Source of the DNA: Clostridia bacterium
GTDB lineage: Bacteria > Bacillota > Clostridia > Oscillospirales > Acutalibacteraceae
Assembly (NCBI GenBank): GCA_017624735.1
Contig: JAGAMK010000069.1
Coordinates: forward strand, 1 to 64,000
Length of the DNA stretch: 64,000 bases
Direction of reading: 5' to 3'
Shown: positions 54,643 to 62,451 of the stretch, piece by piece
Position numbering within the stretch: position 1 is the stretch's first letter
How the letters are laid out: each line of letters opens with the position of its first letter
Translations under genes and position numbers: made by a program
The notes under the pieces: model-generated
Seen by the model: only the letters and a program-made list of their open reading frames with translations
Databases searched by the model: none
What the model was told of the DNA's origin: nothing

Positions 54643-54670
54643 GGGCGGGGTCTTGACTCCGTCCGTTTTT
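54643..54670 (+). terminator. Terminator of groESL, GC-rich hairpin
   Basis: A 9-bp stem (54643-54651 with 54656-54664, two G-U pairs) and a 4-base loop, followed by GTTTTT. Its GC-rich words resemble the family 1 repeats, so it may be a member used as a terminator. The 50 bases before it are simple AT-rich sequence with AATTCGTAATT repeats. Confidence 0.7.
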
Positions 54671-54679
54671 ATCGAGTGG

Positions 54680-54699
54680 TGGCAGGCTTCCATGCCTGC
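54680..54699. repeat. Palindromic repeat (family 2, copy 1)
   Basis: TGGCAGGCTTCCATGCCTGC is identical to 59727-59746. GCAGGC and GCCTGC form a 6-bp stem, extended here by a closing G-C pair. Confidence 0.75.
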
Positions 54700-54703
54700 C
54701 TTT

Positions 54704-54730
54704 GTCATTCTGAGCGTAGCGAAGAATCTC
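54704..54730. repeat. Intergenic repeat (family 3, copy 1)
   Basis: A 27-base unit containing TCTGAGCG and GAAGAATCTC. A related unit lies at 55248-55273. Units of this form are common between genes in gut Clostridia. Confidence 0.6.
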
Positions 54731-54738
54731 ATTAAATG

Positions 54739-54767
54739 TTGATTTTATCACTTAATAGGTATATAAT
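54739..54767 (+). promoter_or_regulatory. Promoter of the NifX/NifB-family gene
   Basis: TTGATT (54739-54744), a 17-base spacer and TATAAT (54762-54767), 28 bases before the start codon. Confidence 0.7.
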
Positions 54768-54795
54768 TAAACTATAATCCAAAGGAGTTGACATT

Positions 54796-55179
54796 ATGAA
54801 AATTGCAGTAACTTATGAAAATGAACAAGTATTTCAGCATTTCGGACATACAGAGCAGTTCAAAATTTATGAAGTGCAGAACGATGAAATTGTAAGTATG
54901 AAAATTGTGAACACAAATGGTAGCGGTCACGGTGCATTGTCCGGTTTTTTAAAGGATAACGGAGTTGATGTGCTTATCTGTGGCGGTATCGGTGGCGGTG
55001 CACAGAACGCACTTAAAGAAGCGGGTATCAAATGGTATGGCGGAGTAAAAGGGGATTGCAATAGTGCAGTTATCTCATTCCTTGTTGGAAAACTCGACTA
55101 TAACCCTGATGCAAAATGTGACCACCACGACCACGAACACGGCGAAGGACATACTTGCGGTGAACACGGCTGTAAATAA
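54796..55179 (+). CDS. NifX/NifB-family (dinitrogenase Fe-Mo cofactor domain) protein with His/Cys-rich tail
   Basis: A 127-aa protein with the PF02579-type fold: MKIAVTYENEQVFQHFGHTEQFKIYEV, ALSGFLKDNGVDVLICGGIGGGAQNALKEAGIKWYGG. Family members bind iron-molybdenum cofactor precursors; stand-alone forms such as MTH1175 occur in organisms without nitrogenase. No nif gene is near, so a role in metal handling is more likely. The tail (about 105-127) holds seven His and four Cys (CDHHDHEHGEGHTCGEHGCK), a probable metal-binding segment. The start follows AAAGGAGTTGACATT. Confidence 0.85.
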   Translation: MKIAVTYENEQVFQHFGHTEQFKIYEVQNDEIVSMKIVNTNGSGHGALSGFLKDNGVDVLICGGIGGGAQNALKEAGIKWYGGVKGDCNSAVISFLVGKLDYNPDAKCDHHDHEHGEGHTCGEHGCK

Positions 55180-55247
55180 GTGTAAAATGCAAAACGCAAA
55201 GTGCAAGGTGCAATTGCGTAGTGGCAGACTTACACGCTTGCCCTTTG

Positions 55248-55273
55248 CCAATCTGAACGAAGTGAAGAATCTC
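55248..55273. repeat. Intergenic repeat (family 3, copy 2)
   Basis: It shares TCTGA-CG and GAAGAATCTC with the unit at 54704-54730. It lies in the 247-base gap between the NifX-like gene and rpmB. Confidence 0.55.
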
Positions 55274-55280
55274 TACATTG

Positions 55281-55327
55281 CCTCTCTCTGACGAGGGAGG
55301 TGGCACCTTCAGGTGACGGAGGGAGAG
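55281..55327. repeat. Intergenic palindromic repeat (family 4)
   Basis: A 47-base imperfect palindrome from CCTCTCTCTGACGAGGGAGG to GGAGGGAGAG, with GGTGGCACC and TTCAGGTGACGG inside. The GC-rich content stands out from the AT-rich surroundings. No second copy is in the window. Confidence 0.55.
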
Positions 55328-55379
55328 ATAAGCAAAACATATAAACTAATTTTTTCAATATGCTTTTACACAAAGAAAA

Positions 55380-55412
55380 AACGGACATCATCTGATGTCC
55401 GTTAATTTTCGT
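55380..55412. terminator. Bidirectional terminator at rpmB 3' end
   Basis: A perfect 11-bp stem (55380-55390 with 55393-55403) with a very short loop, A-rich on the left and AATTTTCG on the right. On the minus strand it ends rpmB. Confidence 0.82.
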
Positions 55413-55426
55413 TAATTAGCTTTGAA

Positions 55427-55615
55427 TTAAACTGCTCTTTCAACCTTACCTGAGCGAAGGCAACGAGTGCAAGCATAAACTCTCTTAGGAGAGCCGTTTA
55501 CAACTGCCTTAACTCTCTTAACGTTTGGCTTCCATGTTCTGTTTGAACGTCTGTGTGAGTGAGAAACCTTAATACCGAAAGCTACGTCTTTACCACAATA
55601 TTCGCATTTTGCCAT
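55427..55615 (-). CDS. rpmB: 50S ribosomal protein L28
   Basis: A 62-aa protein with CEYCGKDVAFGIKVSHSHRRSNRTWKPNVKRVK and YACTRCLRSGKVERAV. The two C-x-x-C pairs show the zinc-binding (C+) form of L28. The start follows AAGGAGGTGCCTTTAAA. It stands alone, as usual in Firmicutes, with its own promoter and terminator. Confidence 0.96.
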   Translation of the reverse strand: MAKCEYCGKDVAFGIKVSHSHRRSNRTWKPNVKRVKAVVNGSPKRVYACTRCLRSGKVERAV

Positions 55616-55670
55616 TTTAAAGGCACCTCCTTGTATACGGGGATAAAATTATCAAATTACAACGAGAGAT

Positions 55671-55699
55671 ATTGTAACAGAAAGTTTTGCAATTTGCAA
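55671..55699 (-). promoter_or_regulatory. Promoter of rpmB
   Basis: On the minus strand TTGCAA (55694-55699), a 17-base spacer and TACAAT (55671-55676). Confidence 0.7.
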
Positions 55700-55741
55700 G
55701 ACCTTTTTGAAAAATATTTTAAATAAATTACAGAAAAATAC

Positions 55742-55770
55742 TTGCATTTTAAAAAGAAATAATATATAAT
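55742..55770 (+). promoter_or_regulatory. Promoter of recA operon
   Basis: TTGCAT (55742-55747), a 17-base spacer and TATAAT (55765-55770), immediately before the LexA-type box. Confidence 0.8.
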
Positions 55771-55779
55771 ACATTCAAA

Positions 55780-55793
55780 CGAACATTTGTGCG
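55780..55793 (+). promoter_or_regulatory. LexA/DinR-type SOS box at recA
   Basis: CGAACATTTGTGCG matches the Gram-positive box CGAAC-N4-GTTCG except for one base in the right half (GTGCG). It lies over the expected transcription start of recA, where LexA would block initiation. Confidence 0.7.
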
Positions 55794-55810
55794 ATAGCGA
55801 GGTAATAAAA

Positions 55811-56914
55811 ATGGCTGATAAAAAGAAAGCACTTGAAACTGCATTATTGCAAATAGAAAAGAATTACGGTAAAGGCGCTGTTATGCGTTTGGGCGAAAAT
55901 AGTTCACTTAATGTTGAGGCTATCTCAACAGGTTCAATTTCTCTCGACCATGCAACAGGTATCGGTGGACTTCCACGTGGCAGAATTGTTGAGATTTACG
56001 GACCTGAATCTTCAGGTAAAACAACTCTTGCTTTGCAGGTAGTTGCCGAAGCACAGAAGATGGGTGGCGAGGCTGCTTTTATCGATGCCGAACACGCTCT
56101 TGACCCTGAATATGCACAAAATTTAGGTGTTGATGTTAATTCACTCCTTGTTTCTCAACCTGACAATGGTGAACAGGCTCTTGAAATTGCCGAGGCACTC
56201 GCTCGTTCAGGTGCTCTTGATGTTATTATCGTTGACTCTGTTGCAGCCCTTGTTCCACGTGCAGAAATTGAGGGTGATATGGGTGACAGCCACGTTGGTC
56301 TTCATGCTCGTCTTATGTCACAAGCTCTCCGTAAGCTCACAGGTGTAATTAATAAATCAAACACAGTTGTAATCTTTATAAACCAGCTTCGTGAAAAGGT
56401 TGGTGTTGTTTATGGTAATCCTGAGGTCACAACAGGTGGTCGTGCTCTCAAATTCTATACAACAATGCGTATTGATGTTCGTCGTGTTGAACAGCTTAAA
56501 GGTCAGGGCAACGAGTTTATCGGTTCACGTACCCGTGCAAAGATTGTTAAAAATAAAGTTGCTCCTCCATTCAAAGAGGCTGAATTTGATATTATGTATG
56601 GCGAAGGTATTTCAAAAATCGGTGAAATCGTTGACCTTGGTGTTAAATTTGACATTCTTAAAAAGAGTGGTGCTTGGTTCTATTATGGTGAACAGCGTCT
56701 TGGACAGGGTAGGGAAAATGTAAAACTTCTCTTCAAACAGGATGAAGTTCTTGCAAACGATATTGAAAAGCAAATTCGTGAAAAAATGCAGGAACTTACA
56801 AGTGCAAAGAAAACAACATCCGCACCAATTGAACAACCCGAAATTGTAAAGGTTCCGACAACAAGAGCAGCCGCACGTGCTACACTCGATATTGCTGTGG
56901 ATGATGACGAATAA
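55811..56914 (+). CDS. recA: Recombinase RecA
   Basis: A 367-aa recombinase: [19 protein letters not shown], the Walker [69 protein letters not shown] (loop L1), [27 protein letters not shown] (loop L2). It drives strand exchange and LexA self-cleavage. The ATG at 55811 follows GAGGTAATAAAA; the GTG at 55787 overlaps the SOS box. The stop overlaps the recX start (TAATG). Confidence 0.98.
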   Translation: MADKKKALETALLQIEKNYGKGAVMRLGENSSLNVEAISTGSISLDHATGIGGLPRGRIVEIYGPESSGKTTLALQVVAEAQKMGGEAAFIDAEHALDPEYAQNLGVDVNSLLVSQPDNGEQALEIAEALARSGALDVIIVDSVAALVPRAEIEGDMGDSHVGLHARLMSQALRKLTGVINKSNTVVIFINQLREKVGVVYGNPEVTTGGRALKFYTTMRIDVRRVEQLKGQGNEFIGSRTRAKIVKNKVAPPFKEAEFDIMYGEGISKIGEIVDLGVKFDILKKSGAWFYYGEQRLGQGRENVKLLFKQDEVLANDIEKQIREKMQELTSAKKTTSAPIEQPEIVKVPTTRAAARATLDIAVDDDE

Positions 56915-57540
56915 TGAAATTGACCGTTAAAGAGGGTAAAGCCAACAAGATACATATCTATGTTGACGAAGAATACCGTGCCACTGTTGACAGTGATTAT
57001 TGGTATTCTGAAAAGTACAGAAATTATAAAGAAATAAATGAAGAAGAACTGACCGAGTTGCTTGACGCGGTCAGTTTTCGTCGTGCTTATAACAAAGGAC
57101 TTGATTTGCTTTCGCGCAGACCATACGGTACAAAAGAACTTATAAAGAAATTATGTGAAAAAGGTCACGAAAAAGAATCTGCTGAAAAGGCTTCTGACCG
57201 TCTTTTAGAATTAGGTCTTTTAAGTGATGAAGAGTTTGCAAGATTGTTAGCAAATGAACTTTATGAACGAAAAGGTTATGGTATAAAACGAATTAAACAA
57301 GAGCTTGTTTTCCGTGGTATTGACCGTGAAATTGCAGAAAATGCAATTGAAACTCTTGACATTGACACTCAATCCCGTATTATATTAGTAATTAAGAAAA
57401 AATATCTAAATAAAATAGATGATGAAAAAGGCAGAAAAAGAGCGATAGACGGACTTATGCGTCTTGGTTATTCCTATTCTGACATAAAAAATGCCTTAAA
57501 TTCCATTTCGAAATTCTGTGAGGAAGAAAACTATGACTAA
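56914..57540 (+). CDS. recX: RecA regulator RecX
   Basis: A 208-aa helical protein with repeats of the RecX type: ALDLLSRRPYGTKELIKKLCEKGHEKESAEKASDRLLELGLLSDEEFARLLANELYERKGYGIKRIKQELVFRGIDREI. RecX binds RecA filaments and limits their activity. It is translationally coupled to recA, and its end overlaps the rimO start by 8 bases, so the recA operon includes rimO and pgsA. Confidence 0.92.
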   Translation: MKLTVKEGKANKIHIYVDEEYRATVDSDYWYSEKYRNYKEINEEELTELLDAVSFRRAYNKGLDLLSRRPYGTKELIKKLCEKGHEKESAEKASDRLLELGLLSDEEFARLLANELYERKGYGIKRIKQELVFRGIDREIAENAIETLDIDTQSRIILVIKKKYLNKIDDEKGRKRAIDGLMRLGYSYSDIKNALNSISKFCEEENYD

Positions 57541-58858
57541 AAAAATTGGTATGATATCATTAGGTTGTCCTAAAAATCAGGTTGATGCTGAAATAATGCT
57601 TTCAAAACTTCAAAATGGTGGTTTTGAAATTGTAAACGACCCAATGGAAGCAGATGTTGTAATCGTTAATACCTGTGGGTTTATTGAGGATGCAAAGAGA
57701 GAGTCCATTGAAAACATCCTTGATATGATTTCATATAAAGAGGATTGTGAAAATCTCAAAGTTTTGGTTACTGGTTGCCTTGCAGAGAGATACCAGTCCG
57801 AAATATTTAAGGAAATTCCCGAAACTGATGCTGTTATCGGCATTGGTGCAAATGAAGATATTTGCGAAATCTGTAATAGAATAATTGATGGCGAAAAAGT
57901 TGAATCATTCCCACCTAAAACTGACCTTAAAATTGAAGGTGACAGAATTTTGACTACACCACCATATTCTGCATATATTAAAATTGCTGAGGGTTGCTCA
58001 AATCATTGTACTTACTGTGCGATTCCATCCATTCGTGGTGAATTCAGAAGCCGTTCGAGTGAAAGTATTTTAGCAGAGGCACAGAAACTTGCAAGTGAAG
58101 GTGTTAAGGAGTTAATTGTTGTTGCACAGGATACAACTCGTTATGGCGAAGATTTGTATGGTAAAAATGCCCTTGTGCCATTACTTAAAGCTTTGTCAAA
58201 TGTTGACGGAATTGAATGGATTAGACTGTTATATCTCTATCCTGAAAGAATTGATGATGCACTTATTGACGAAATTGCAAATAATGAAAAAATCGTAAAA
58301 TATATGGACATTCCTTTACAGCATTGTAGCAAAAATGTGCTTAAAAGAATGAATCGTCACGGAGACAGAGAAAGCCTTACAGCACTTCTCAACAAAATCC
58401 GTGAAAAAGTTGAGGGAATTACCATCCGTACAACATTTATTGCAGGTTTCCCGGGAGAGACCGAAGAAGAATTCAATGAACTTTGCGAATTTATAGAGGA
58501 AATGCGATTTGAAAGAATGGGCTGTTTTGCATATTCAGAGGAAGAGGGGACTCCTGCTGCAAAACTTGACGGTATGATGGATGTTGAAATCCGTTCAGAG
58601 AGAGCTGATATTATCAATGAGCGTCAAAATGTAATTCTTGATGAAATTAACGATGCACTTATCGGCAAAACATTACAGACAATCGTTGAGGGTTATGATT
58701 CATATACTGATTCATACTTTGGCAGAACATATATGGATGCACCCGAAATTGACACACAAATTTACTTTACTTGTGGATTTGAACTTTTTGAAGGGGATAT
58801 TATTGAGGTTGAGGTAATTAACGTCGTGGATGGAGAATTGACTGGAGAAGTTGTATGA
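57533..58858 (+). CDS. rimO: Ribosomal protein S12 methylthiotransferase RimO
   Basis: A radical SAM enzyme (441 aa) that methylthiolates an aspartate of S12. The N-terminal domain ISLGCPKNQVDAEIMLSKL, NTCGFIEDAKRES and TGCLAERY holds the three auxiliary-cluster cysteines. EGCSNHCTYCAIPSIRGEFRSR is the C-x3-C-x2-C radical SAM motif, FIAGFPGETEEEF follows, and a C-terminal TRAM domain covers about the last 65 residues. The ATG at 57533 follows GAGGAAGAAAACT. The stop overlaps pgsA (4 bases). Confidence 0.95.
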   Translation: MTKKIGMISLGCPKNQVDAEIMLSKLQNGGFEIVNDPMEADVVIVNTCGFIEDAKRESIENILDMISYKEDCENLKVLVTGCLAERYQSEIFKEIPETDAVIGIGANEDICEICNRIIDGEKVESFPPKTDLKIEGDRILTTPPYSAYIKIAEGCSNHCTYCAIPSIRGEFRSRSSESILAEAQKLASEGVKELIVVAQDTTRYGEDLYGKNALVPLLKALSNVDGIEWIRLLYLYPERIDDALIDEIANNEKIVKYMDIPLQHCSKNVLKRMNRHGDRESLTALLNKIREKVEGITIRTTFIAGFPGETEEEFNELCEFIEEMRFERMGCFAYSEEEGTPAAKLDGMMDVEIRSERADIINERQNVILDEINDALIGKTLQTIVEGYDSYTDSYFGRTYMDAPEIDTQIYFTCGFELFEGDIIEVEVINVVDGELTGEVV

Positions 58859-59445
58859 AATTAAACCTTCCAAATATCCTTACAATATCAAGAATTATAA
58901 TTACTCCGTTCTTTCTTGTAACAATTTTAATGGAGTTATTACCACATAGATTTTTAATAGCTTGTATTATTTTTTCAGTTGGCTCGATTACTGATGCTGT
59001 TGATGGTCATCTTGCAAGAAAAAATAATCAGATAACAAATTTTGGTAAGTTTTTAGACCCGATTGCAGATAAAATTTTGACTACATCAGCACTTTTGGCT
59101 TTTATGTCAATGGGTCTTTGCAATATCTGGATTGTAATGCTTGTTTTGACACGTGAATTTGCAATTGCATCTGTAAGAATGATTGCTGCATCAAATGGTG
59201 TTGTTATTCCAGCAAATGTGTGGGGAAAAATTAAAACAGTTAGTCAAATGGTGTTTACAATTCTTATTATGCTTTTGGGCGAAGCATATTACATTGTTGA
59301 AACAACAGATACAGAGTTGTTTAGTAAATTACCTGATTTGTCGCTTGTTTCAAATGGCTTGTTATGGGTAACTGCAATTTTCACCGTGCTTTCAGGTGCG
59401 GTATATTTAGTTGACAGCAGAAAAATAATAGATTTCACAAAATAA
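58855..59445 (+). CDS. pgsA: CDP-diacylglycerol-glycerol-3-phosphate 3-phosphatidyltransferase
   Basis: A 196-aa membrane enzyme that makes phosphatidylglycerophosphate, the first step to phosphatidylglycerol. It has the CDP-alcohol phosphatidyltransferase motif in TDAVDGHLARKNNQITNFGKFLDPIADK (D-x2-D-G-x2-A-R-x8-G-x3-D-x3-D) and about five membrane helices. MKLNLPNILTISRIIITPFF is the usual PgsA start. It is the last gene of the recA operon; the cysE promoter begins right after its stop, and I see no terminator. Confidence 0.95.
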   Translation: MKLNLPNILTISRIIITPFFLVTILMELLPHRFLIACIIFSVGSITDAVDGHLARKNNQITNFGKFLDPIADKILTTSALLAFMSMGLCNIWIVMLVLTREFAIASVRMIAASNGVVIPANVWGKIKTVSQMVFTILIMLLGEAYYIVETTDTELFSKLPDLSLVSNGLLWVTAIFTVLSGAVYLVDSRKIIDFTK

Positions 59446-59474
59446 TTGCAAATTGTGAAATTATGTGGTATAAT
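59446..59474 (+). promoter_or_regulatory. Promoter of cysE-cysS
   Basis: TTGCAA (59446-59451), a 17-base spacer and TATAAT (59469-59474), preceded by an extended-type TGG. It starts one base after the pgsA stop. Confidence 0.78.
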
Positions 59475-59480
59475 GTCATA

Positions 59481-59709
59481 TAATATGAATAAAGACTGTG
59501 ACCGAAAAGAGTAACAGATGTATTTTTTATCAGAGATTATGGGTCGTCGGCTGAAAGCCCGTATTAAAAAGAGTTTGTGAAGTGCATTCGTGAGTTGATG
59601 TGGGGAAATACACATCCGTATGGCTACGTTAAAGGCTATCGAGTTATAAATCGAAGTGGAACCGCGATTATTCGCCTTCGTTTGCATTGGCAAATGAGGG
59701 CGATTTTTT
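59481..59709 (+). promoter_or_regulatory. T-box riboswitch, cysteine type
   Basis: The leader contains the T-box AAGTGGAACCGCG (59654-59666) and, after it, a 14-bp terminator stem (59672-59685 with 59690-59703, G-U pairs included) followed by TTTTTT. Stem I lies at about 59510-59630, with a GCTGAAAG internal-loop motif near 59550. A TGC (Cys) codon in GTGAAGTGCATTC, near 59580, is placed as the specifier would be. It senses uncharged tRNA-Cys and controls cysE and cysS. The terminator can be replaced by pairing of its 5' half with the T-box. Confidence 0.93.
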
Positions 59710-59726
59710 ATTTTTAAATCGCGTTG

Positions 59727-59746
59727 TGGCAGGCTTCCATGCCTGC
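59727..59746. repeat. Palindromic repeat (family 2, copy 2) between T-box and cysE
   Basis: TGGCAGGCTTCCATGCCTGC is identical to 54680-54699. It lies 18 bases after the T-box terminator and 22 bases before the cysE ribosome binding site, inside the cysE mRNA leader. Confidence 0.75.
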
Positions 59747-59780
59747 ATTATTTCCAACACCATATTTTGGAGGAATATAT

Positions 59781-60425
59781 TTGTTCAAAAGACTAATTGA
59801 AGATATTCAGACAGTAAAAGAACGTGACCCTGCAGCATCAAGTATTCTTGAAATATTGTTTTTATATCCGGGTTTGAAAGCAATCAGAATTCATAGAGTT
59901 GCAAATTGGTTTTTCCGTCACAAGATGAAATTTATTGCACGTGCAATTTCGCAATATGCAGTAAAGAAAACAAACATAGAAATTCATCCCGGCGCTACAA
60001 TCGGCAGAAGATTTTTTATCGACCACGGTACAGGCGTTGTAATCGGCGAAACTGCTGAAATTGGTGATGATGTAACAATTTATCAAGGTGTAACACTTGG
60101 TGGTACTGGTAAGGATACTGGCAAACGTCACCCAACAATCGGTAATGGTGTTATGATTGGTTCGGGTGCAAAGGTTTTAGGACCGTTTAAGGTTGGTGAC
60201 AATTCAAATATTGCGTCAGGTGCTGTGGTACTTGACGAAATCCCACCAAATTCAACTGCAGTCGGTGTTCCTGCAAGGGTTATTAAAAGAAACGGCAAAC
60301 GAGTTGATAATCTTGACCAGGTTCACATTCCTGACCCTGTTTCACAGGAATTCTGCAGGTTGAATGCGAAAATTGATAGGTTAGAAAAAGAATTAGCAAA
60401 ATATAAAGAAGAGAAAGGTGAGTAA
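59781..60425 (+). CDS. cysE: Serine O-acetyltransferase
   Basis: Makes O-acetylserine for cysteine synthesis. The 214-aa sequence has the short N-terminal helical part FKRLIEDIQTVKERDPAASSILEILFLYPGLKAIRIHRVANWF and a left-handed beta-helix: EIHPGATIGRRFFIDHGTGVVIGETAEIGDDVTIYQGVTLGGTG. The catalytic His-Asp pair is in FIDHG. The start is a TTG at 59781, 7 bases after GGAGGAAT; an in-frame TTG at 59724 lies in a repeat and is rejected. The C-terminus is a coiled coil. It is controlled by the Cys T-box together with cysS. Confidence 0.94.
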   Translation: MFKRLIEDIQTVKERDPAASSILEILFLYPGLKAIRIHRVANWFFRHKMKFIARAISQYAVKKTNIEIHPGATIGRRFFIDHGTGVVIGETAEIGDDVTIYQGVTLGGTGKDTGKRHPTIGNGVMIGSGAKVLGPFKVGDNSNIASGAVVLDEIPPNSTAVGVPARVIKRNGKRVDNLDQVHIPDPVSQEFCRLNAKIDRLEKELAKYKEEKGE

Positions 60426-60426
60426 T

Positions 60427-61827
60427 ATGAAAATTTTTAACACTCTCACAAGACGAAAAGAAGAACTTAAAACTCTTGTTCCAAACGAATTGAAGGTATA
60501 TGCGTGTGGACCAACAGTTTATAACTTTATCCATATCGGTAATGCTCGTCCTCTCTGCGTGTTTGATACATTCAGGAGATATATGGAATATCGTGGATAC
60601 AAAGTTAATTTTGTTCAGAACTTCACAGATATTGACGACAAAATTATCCGTCGTGCAAATGAAGAGGGGACAGACTATAAAACTGTTTCTGAAAAGTATA
60701 TTGAAGAATTCTGGACAGATGCAAAGGGTATGAATGTGCGTGAAGCTACTGTGCACCCAAAGGCAACAGAAAATATTGATGAAATTATTAACATCGTAAG
60801 CACGCTTATTGAAAAAGGGTATGCTTATGCAGTAGATAACGGTGACGTTTATTTCAGTCCAAAAAAGTTCAGTGAATATGGTAAACTTTCACATCAGCCT
60901 CTTGAAGACCTTGAAGCAGGTGCAAGAATTAGTGTTGAAGAAGTAAAGCGTGAGCCAATGGACTTTGCTCTTTGGAAGAGTGCAAAGCCTGGTGAACCAT
61001 ATTGGGAGTCACCTTGGGGACATGGCAGACCAGGATGGCATATTGAATGTTCAGCAATGGTAAGAAGATACTTAGGTGAAACAATTGACATCCATTGTGG
61101 TGGTCAGGACCTTGTTTTTCCACACCATGAAAACGAAATCGCACAGAGTGAATGCTGTAACGGTGTTCCATTTGCAAATTATTGGATGCACAACGGATTC
61201 ATCAGCGTTGATAACGTTAAAATGTCAAAGTCCCTCGGCAACTTTTTTACAGTACGTGATGTTGCTAATGAATATGGTTATGAGCCAATCCGTTATTTCC
61301 TTATTTCTTCTCATTACAGAAGCCCAATCAATTATAGTGTAGATATCATTGAACAGTGCAAAGCTTCTCTTGTTCGTCTTTACAACTGCCGTGAAAGTCT
61401 TGATTTCGCATTGAAGAATGCTGTTGATACTATCCCAGAAAATGCAGATTCAATTAAAGCAACTCTTGATGGACGTCGTGACCAGTTCATTAAGGTTATG
61501 GATGATGACCTTAATACTGCAGATGCTATTTCAGCAGTTTTTGAACTTGTTAAAGATATAAACACAAGTGTTATCACAGATGCACCTTCAAAAGAATTTG
61601 TTGAATATGCAACAAAACTCTTTGATGAGCTTACAGGTGTTCTTGGTCTTGTCTATAACAGAAAGACAGAAAATCTTGATGATGAAATTGAAAAGCTTAT
61701 CGAGGCTCGTACACAGGCTCGTAAGGACAGAAACTGGGCAGAGGCTGACAGAATCCGTGATGAACTCAAAGCACAGGGTATCGTTCTTGAAGATACACCA
61801 CAGGGTGTAAAGTGGCACAGAGTGTAA
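60427..61827 (+). CDS. cysS: Cysteinyl-tRNA synthetase
   Basis: A 466-aa class I synthetase: [28 protein letters not shown] with the zinc-binding Cys and the HIGH motif [13 protein letters not shown] and [18 protein letters not shown] (other zinc ligands), and KMSKS at [14 protein letters not shown]. The C-terminal anticodon-binding part ends [16 protein letters not shown]. It charges tRNA-Cys. The ATG at 60427 follows AAAGGTGAGTAAT, one base after cysE ends. The T-box regulates both genes, so cysteine starvation raises both supply and charging. Confidence 0.96.
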   Translation: MKIFNTLTRRKEELKTLVPNELKVYACGPTVYNFIHIGNARPLCVFDTFRRYMEYRGYKVNFVQNFTDIDDKIIRRANEEGTDYKTVSEKYIEEFWTDAKGMNVREATVHPKATENIDEIINIVSTLIEKGYAYAVDNGDVYFSPKKFSEYGKLSHQPLEDLEAGARISVEEVKREPMDFALWKSAKPGEPYWESPWGHGRPGWHIECSAMVRRYLGETIDIHCGGQDLVFPHHENEIAQSECCNGVPFANYWMHNGFISVDNVKMSKSLGNFFTVRDVANEYGYEPIRYFLISSHYRSPINYSVDIIEQCKASLVRLYNCRESLDFALKNAVDTIPENADSIKATLDGRRDQFIKVMDDDLNTADAISAVFELVKDINTSVITDAPSKEFVEYATKLFDELTGVLGLVYNRKTENLDDEIEKLIEARTQARKDRNWAEADRIRDELKAQGIVLEDTPQGVKWHRV

Positions 61828-62307
61828 TCAGACTCGTTCACAGAACAAAGTAATACTGTAATTGTTACAAACAACAGAATATTTATATTTACCGACAGTA
61901 ATTATCCAGTTGCTGTCGGTCTTTTTTATGTTATTTACATTGATTCCGCATTGTTCAAATATCTCACTTTGTTTCGTGTAATCTGAATTTGTGATAATGG
62001 ATGATATACGACAAAATTGATTAATGTATTCTTGAATATCATTGTCGTCGGTTATAAGCAAACCGGTTCCTGTAATCAAGTTTTCACTATTTAAAATCAA
62101 TACAATCATGGAATTCCCTTGCTCGTAGAATAAACAGTTTTCTTCTCGTTGGTTTTTACCTAATAAAAAATCTGATGTACTGTATTCCATGTTGTAGTTT
62201 TTATTGATTCTGTCAACAAATTGTTCCAAACCAAATTTTTCTTCTTTTGAACAACCATTGAAGAATATAATTATAAAAACAGTAAAAAAAGCCAATAATT
62301 TTTTCAT
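61828..62307 (-). CDS. Small lipoprotein of unknown function
   Basis: A 159-aa protein with a lipoprotein signal (LLAFFTVFIIIFFNGCSKEE, lipobox Cys at about 19) and a mature region without a known domain. It is rich in Asn, Ile and Tyr, with cysteines at several positions (NCLFYEQGNS, YINQFCRISS, FEQCGINV, CNNYSITLFC), so it may form disulfides outside the cell. The ATG at 62307 follows AAGGTGGCTTAT. It converges on cysS, and the two stop codons abut. Confidence 0.75.
   Translation of the reverse strand: MKKLLAFFTVFIIIFFNGCSKEEKFGLEQFVDRINKNYNMEYSTSDFLLGKNQREENCLFYEQGNSMIVLILNSENLITGTGLLITDDNDIQEYINQFCRISSIITNSDYTKQSEIFEQCGINVNNIKKTDSNWIITVGKYKYSVVCNNYSITLFCERV
61891..61928 (+). terminator. 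Terminator of cysE-cysS, inside the opposing lipoprotein gene
   Basis: ACCGACAG (61891-61898) and CTGTCGGT (61913-61920) form an 8-bp stem followed by CTTTTTTAT. It lies 64 bases after the cysS stop and within the 3' part of the antisense lipoprotein gene. Confidence 0.72.
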
Positions 62308-62386
62308 ATAAGCCACCTTAAAATTTAATAATTATATATTTATATGAAAAAAGTTCCAAATTTACAATTTGTTTACAAAATAAATA

Positions 62387-62415
62387 TTGGAAAAATTTAA
62401 ATTATGTAGTACAAT
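62387..62415 (+). promoter_or_regulatory. Promoter of HlyD-like adaptor gene
   Basis: TTGGAA (62387-62392), a 17-base spacer and TACAAT (62410-62415), 37 bases before the TTG start. Confidence 0.6.
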
Positions 62416-62451
62416 AAAATGAAAATATATTTTTAAAGGATAGTGATTTCC

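Noticed and set aside
59724..59780. A longer cysE starting at the TTG at 59724
   Set aside because: The extra 19 codons translate the family 2 repeat; the TTG at 59781 has a strong GGAGG site and matches the usual CysE start.
60283..60756. A 157-codon minus-strand open frame across the cysE/cysS junction
   Set aside because: It covers the conserved start of cysS, including the HIGH region, and has no start signals.
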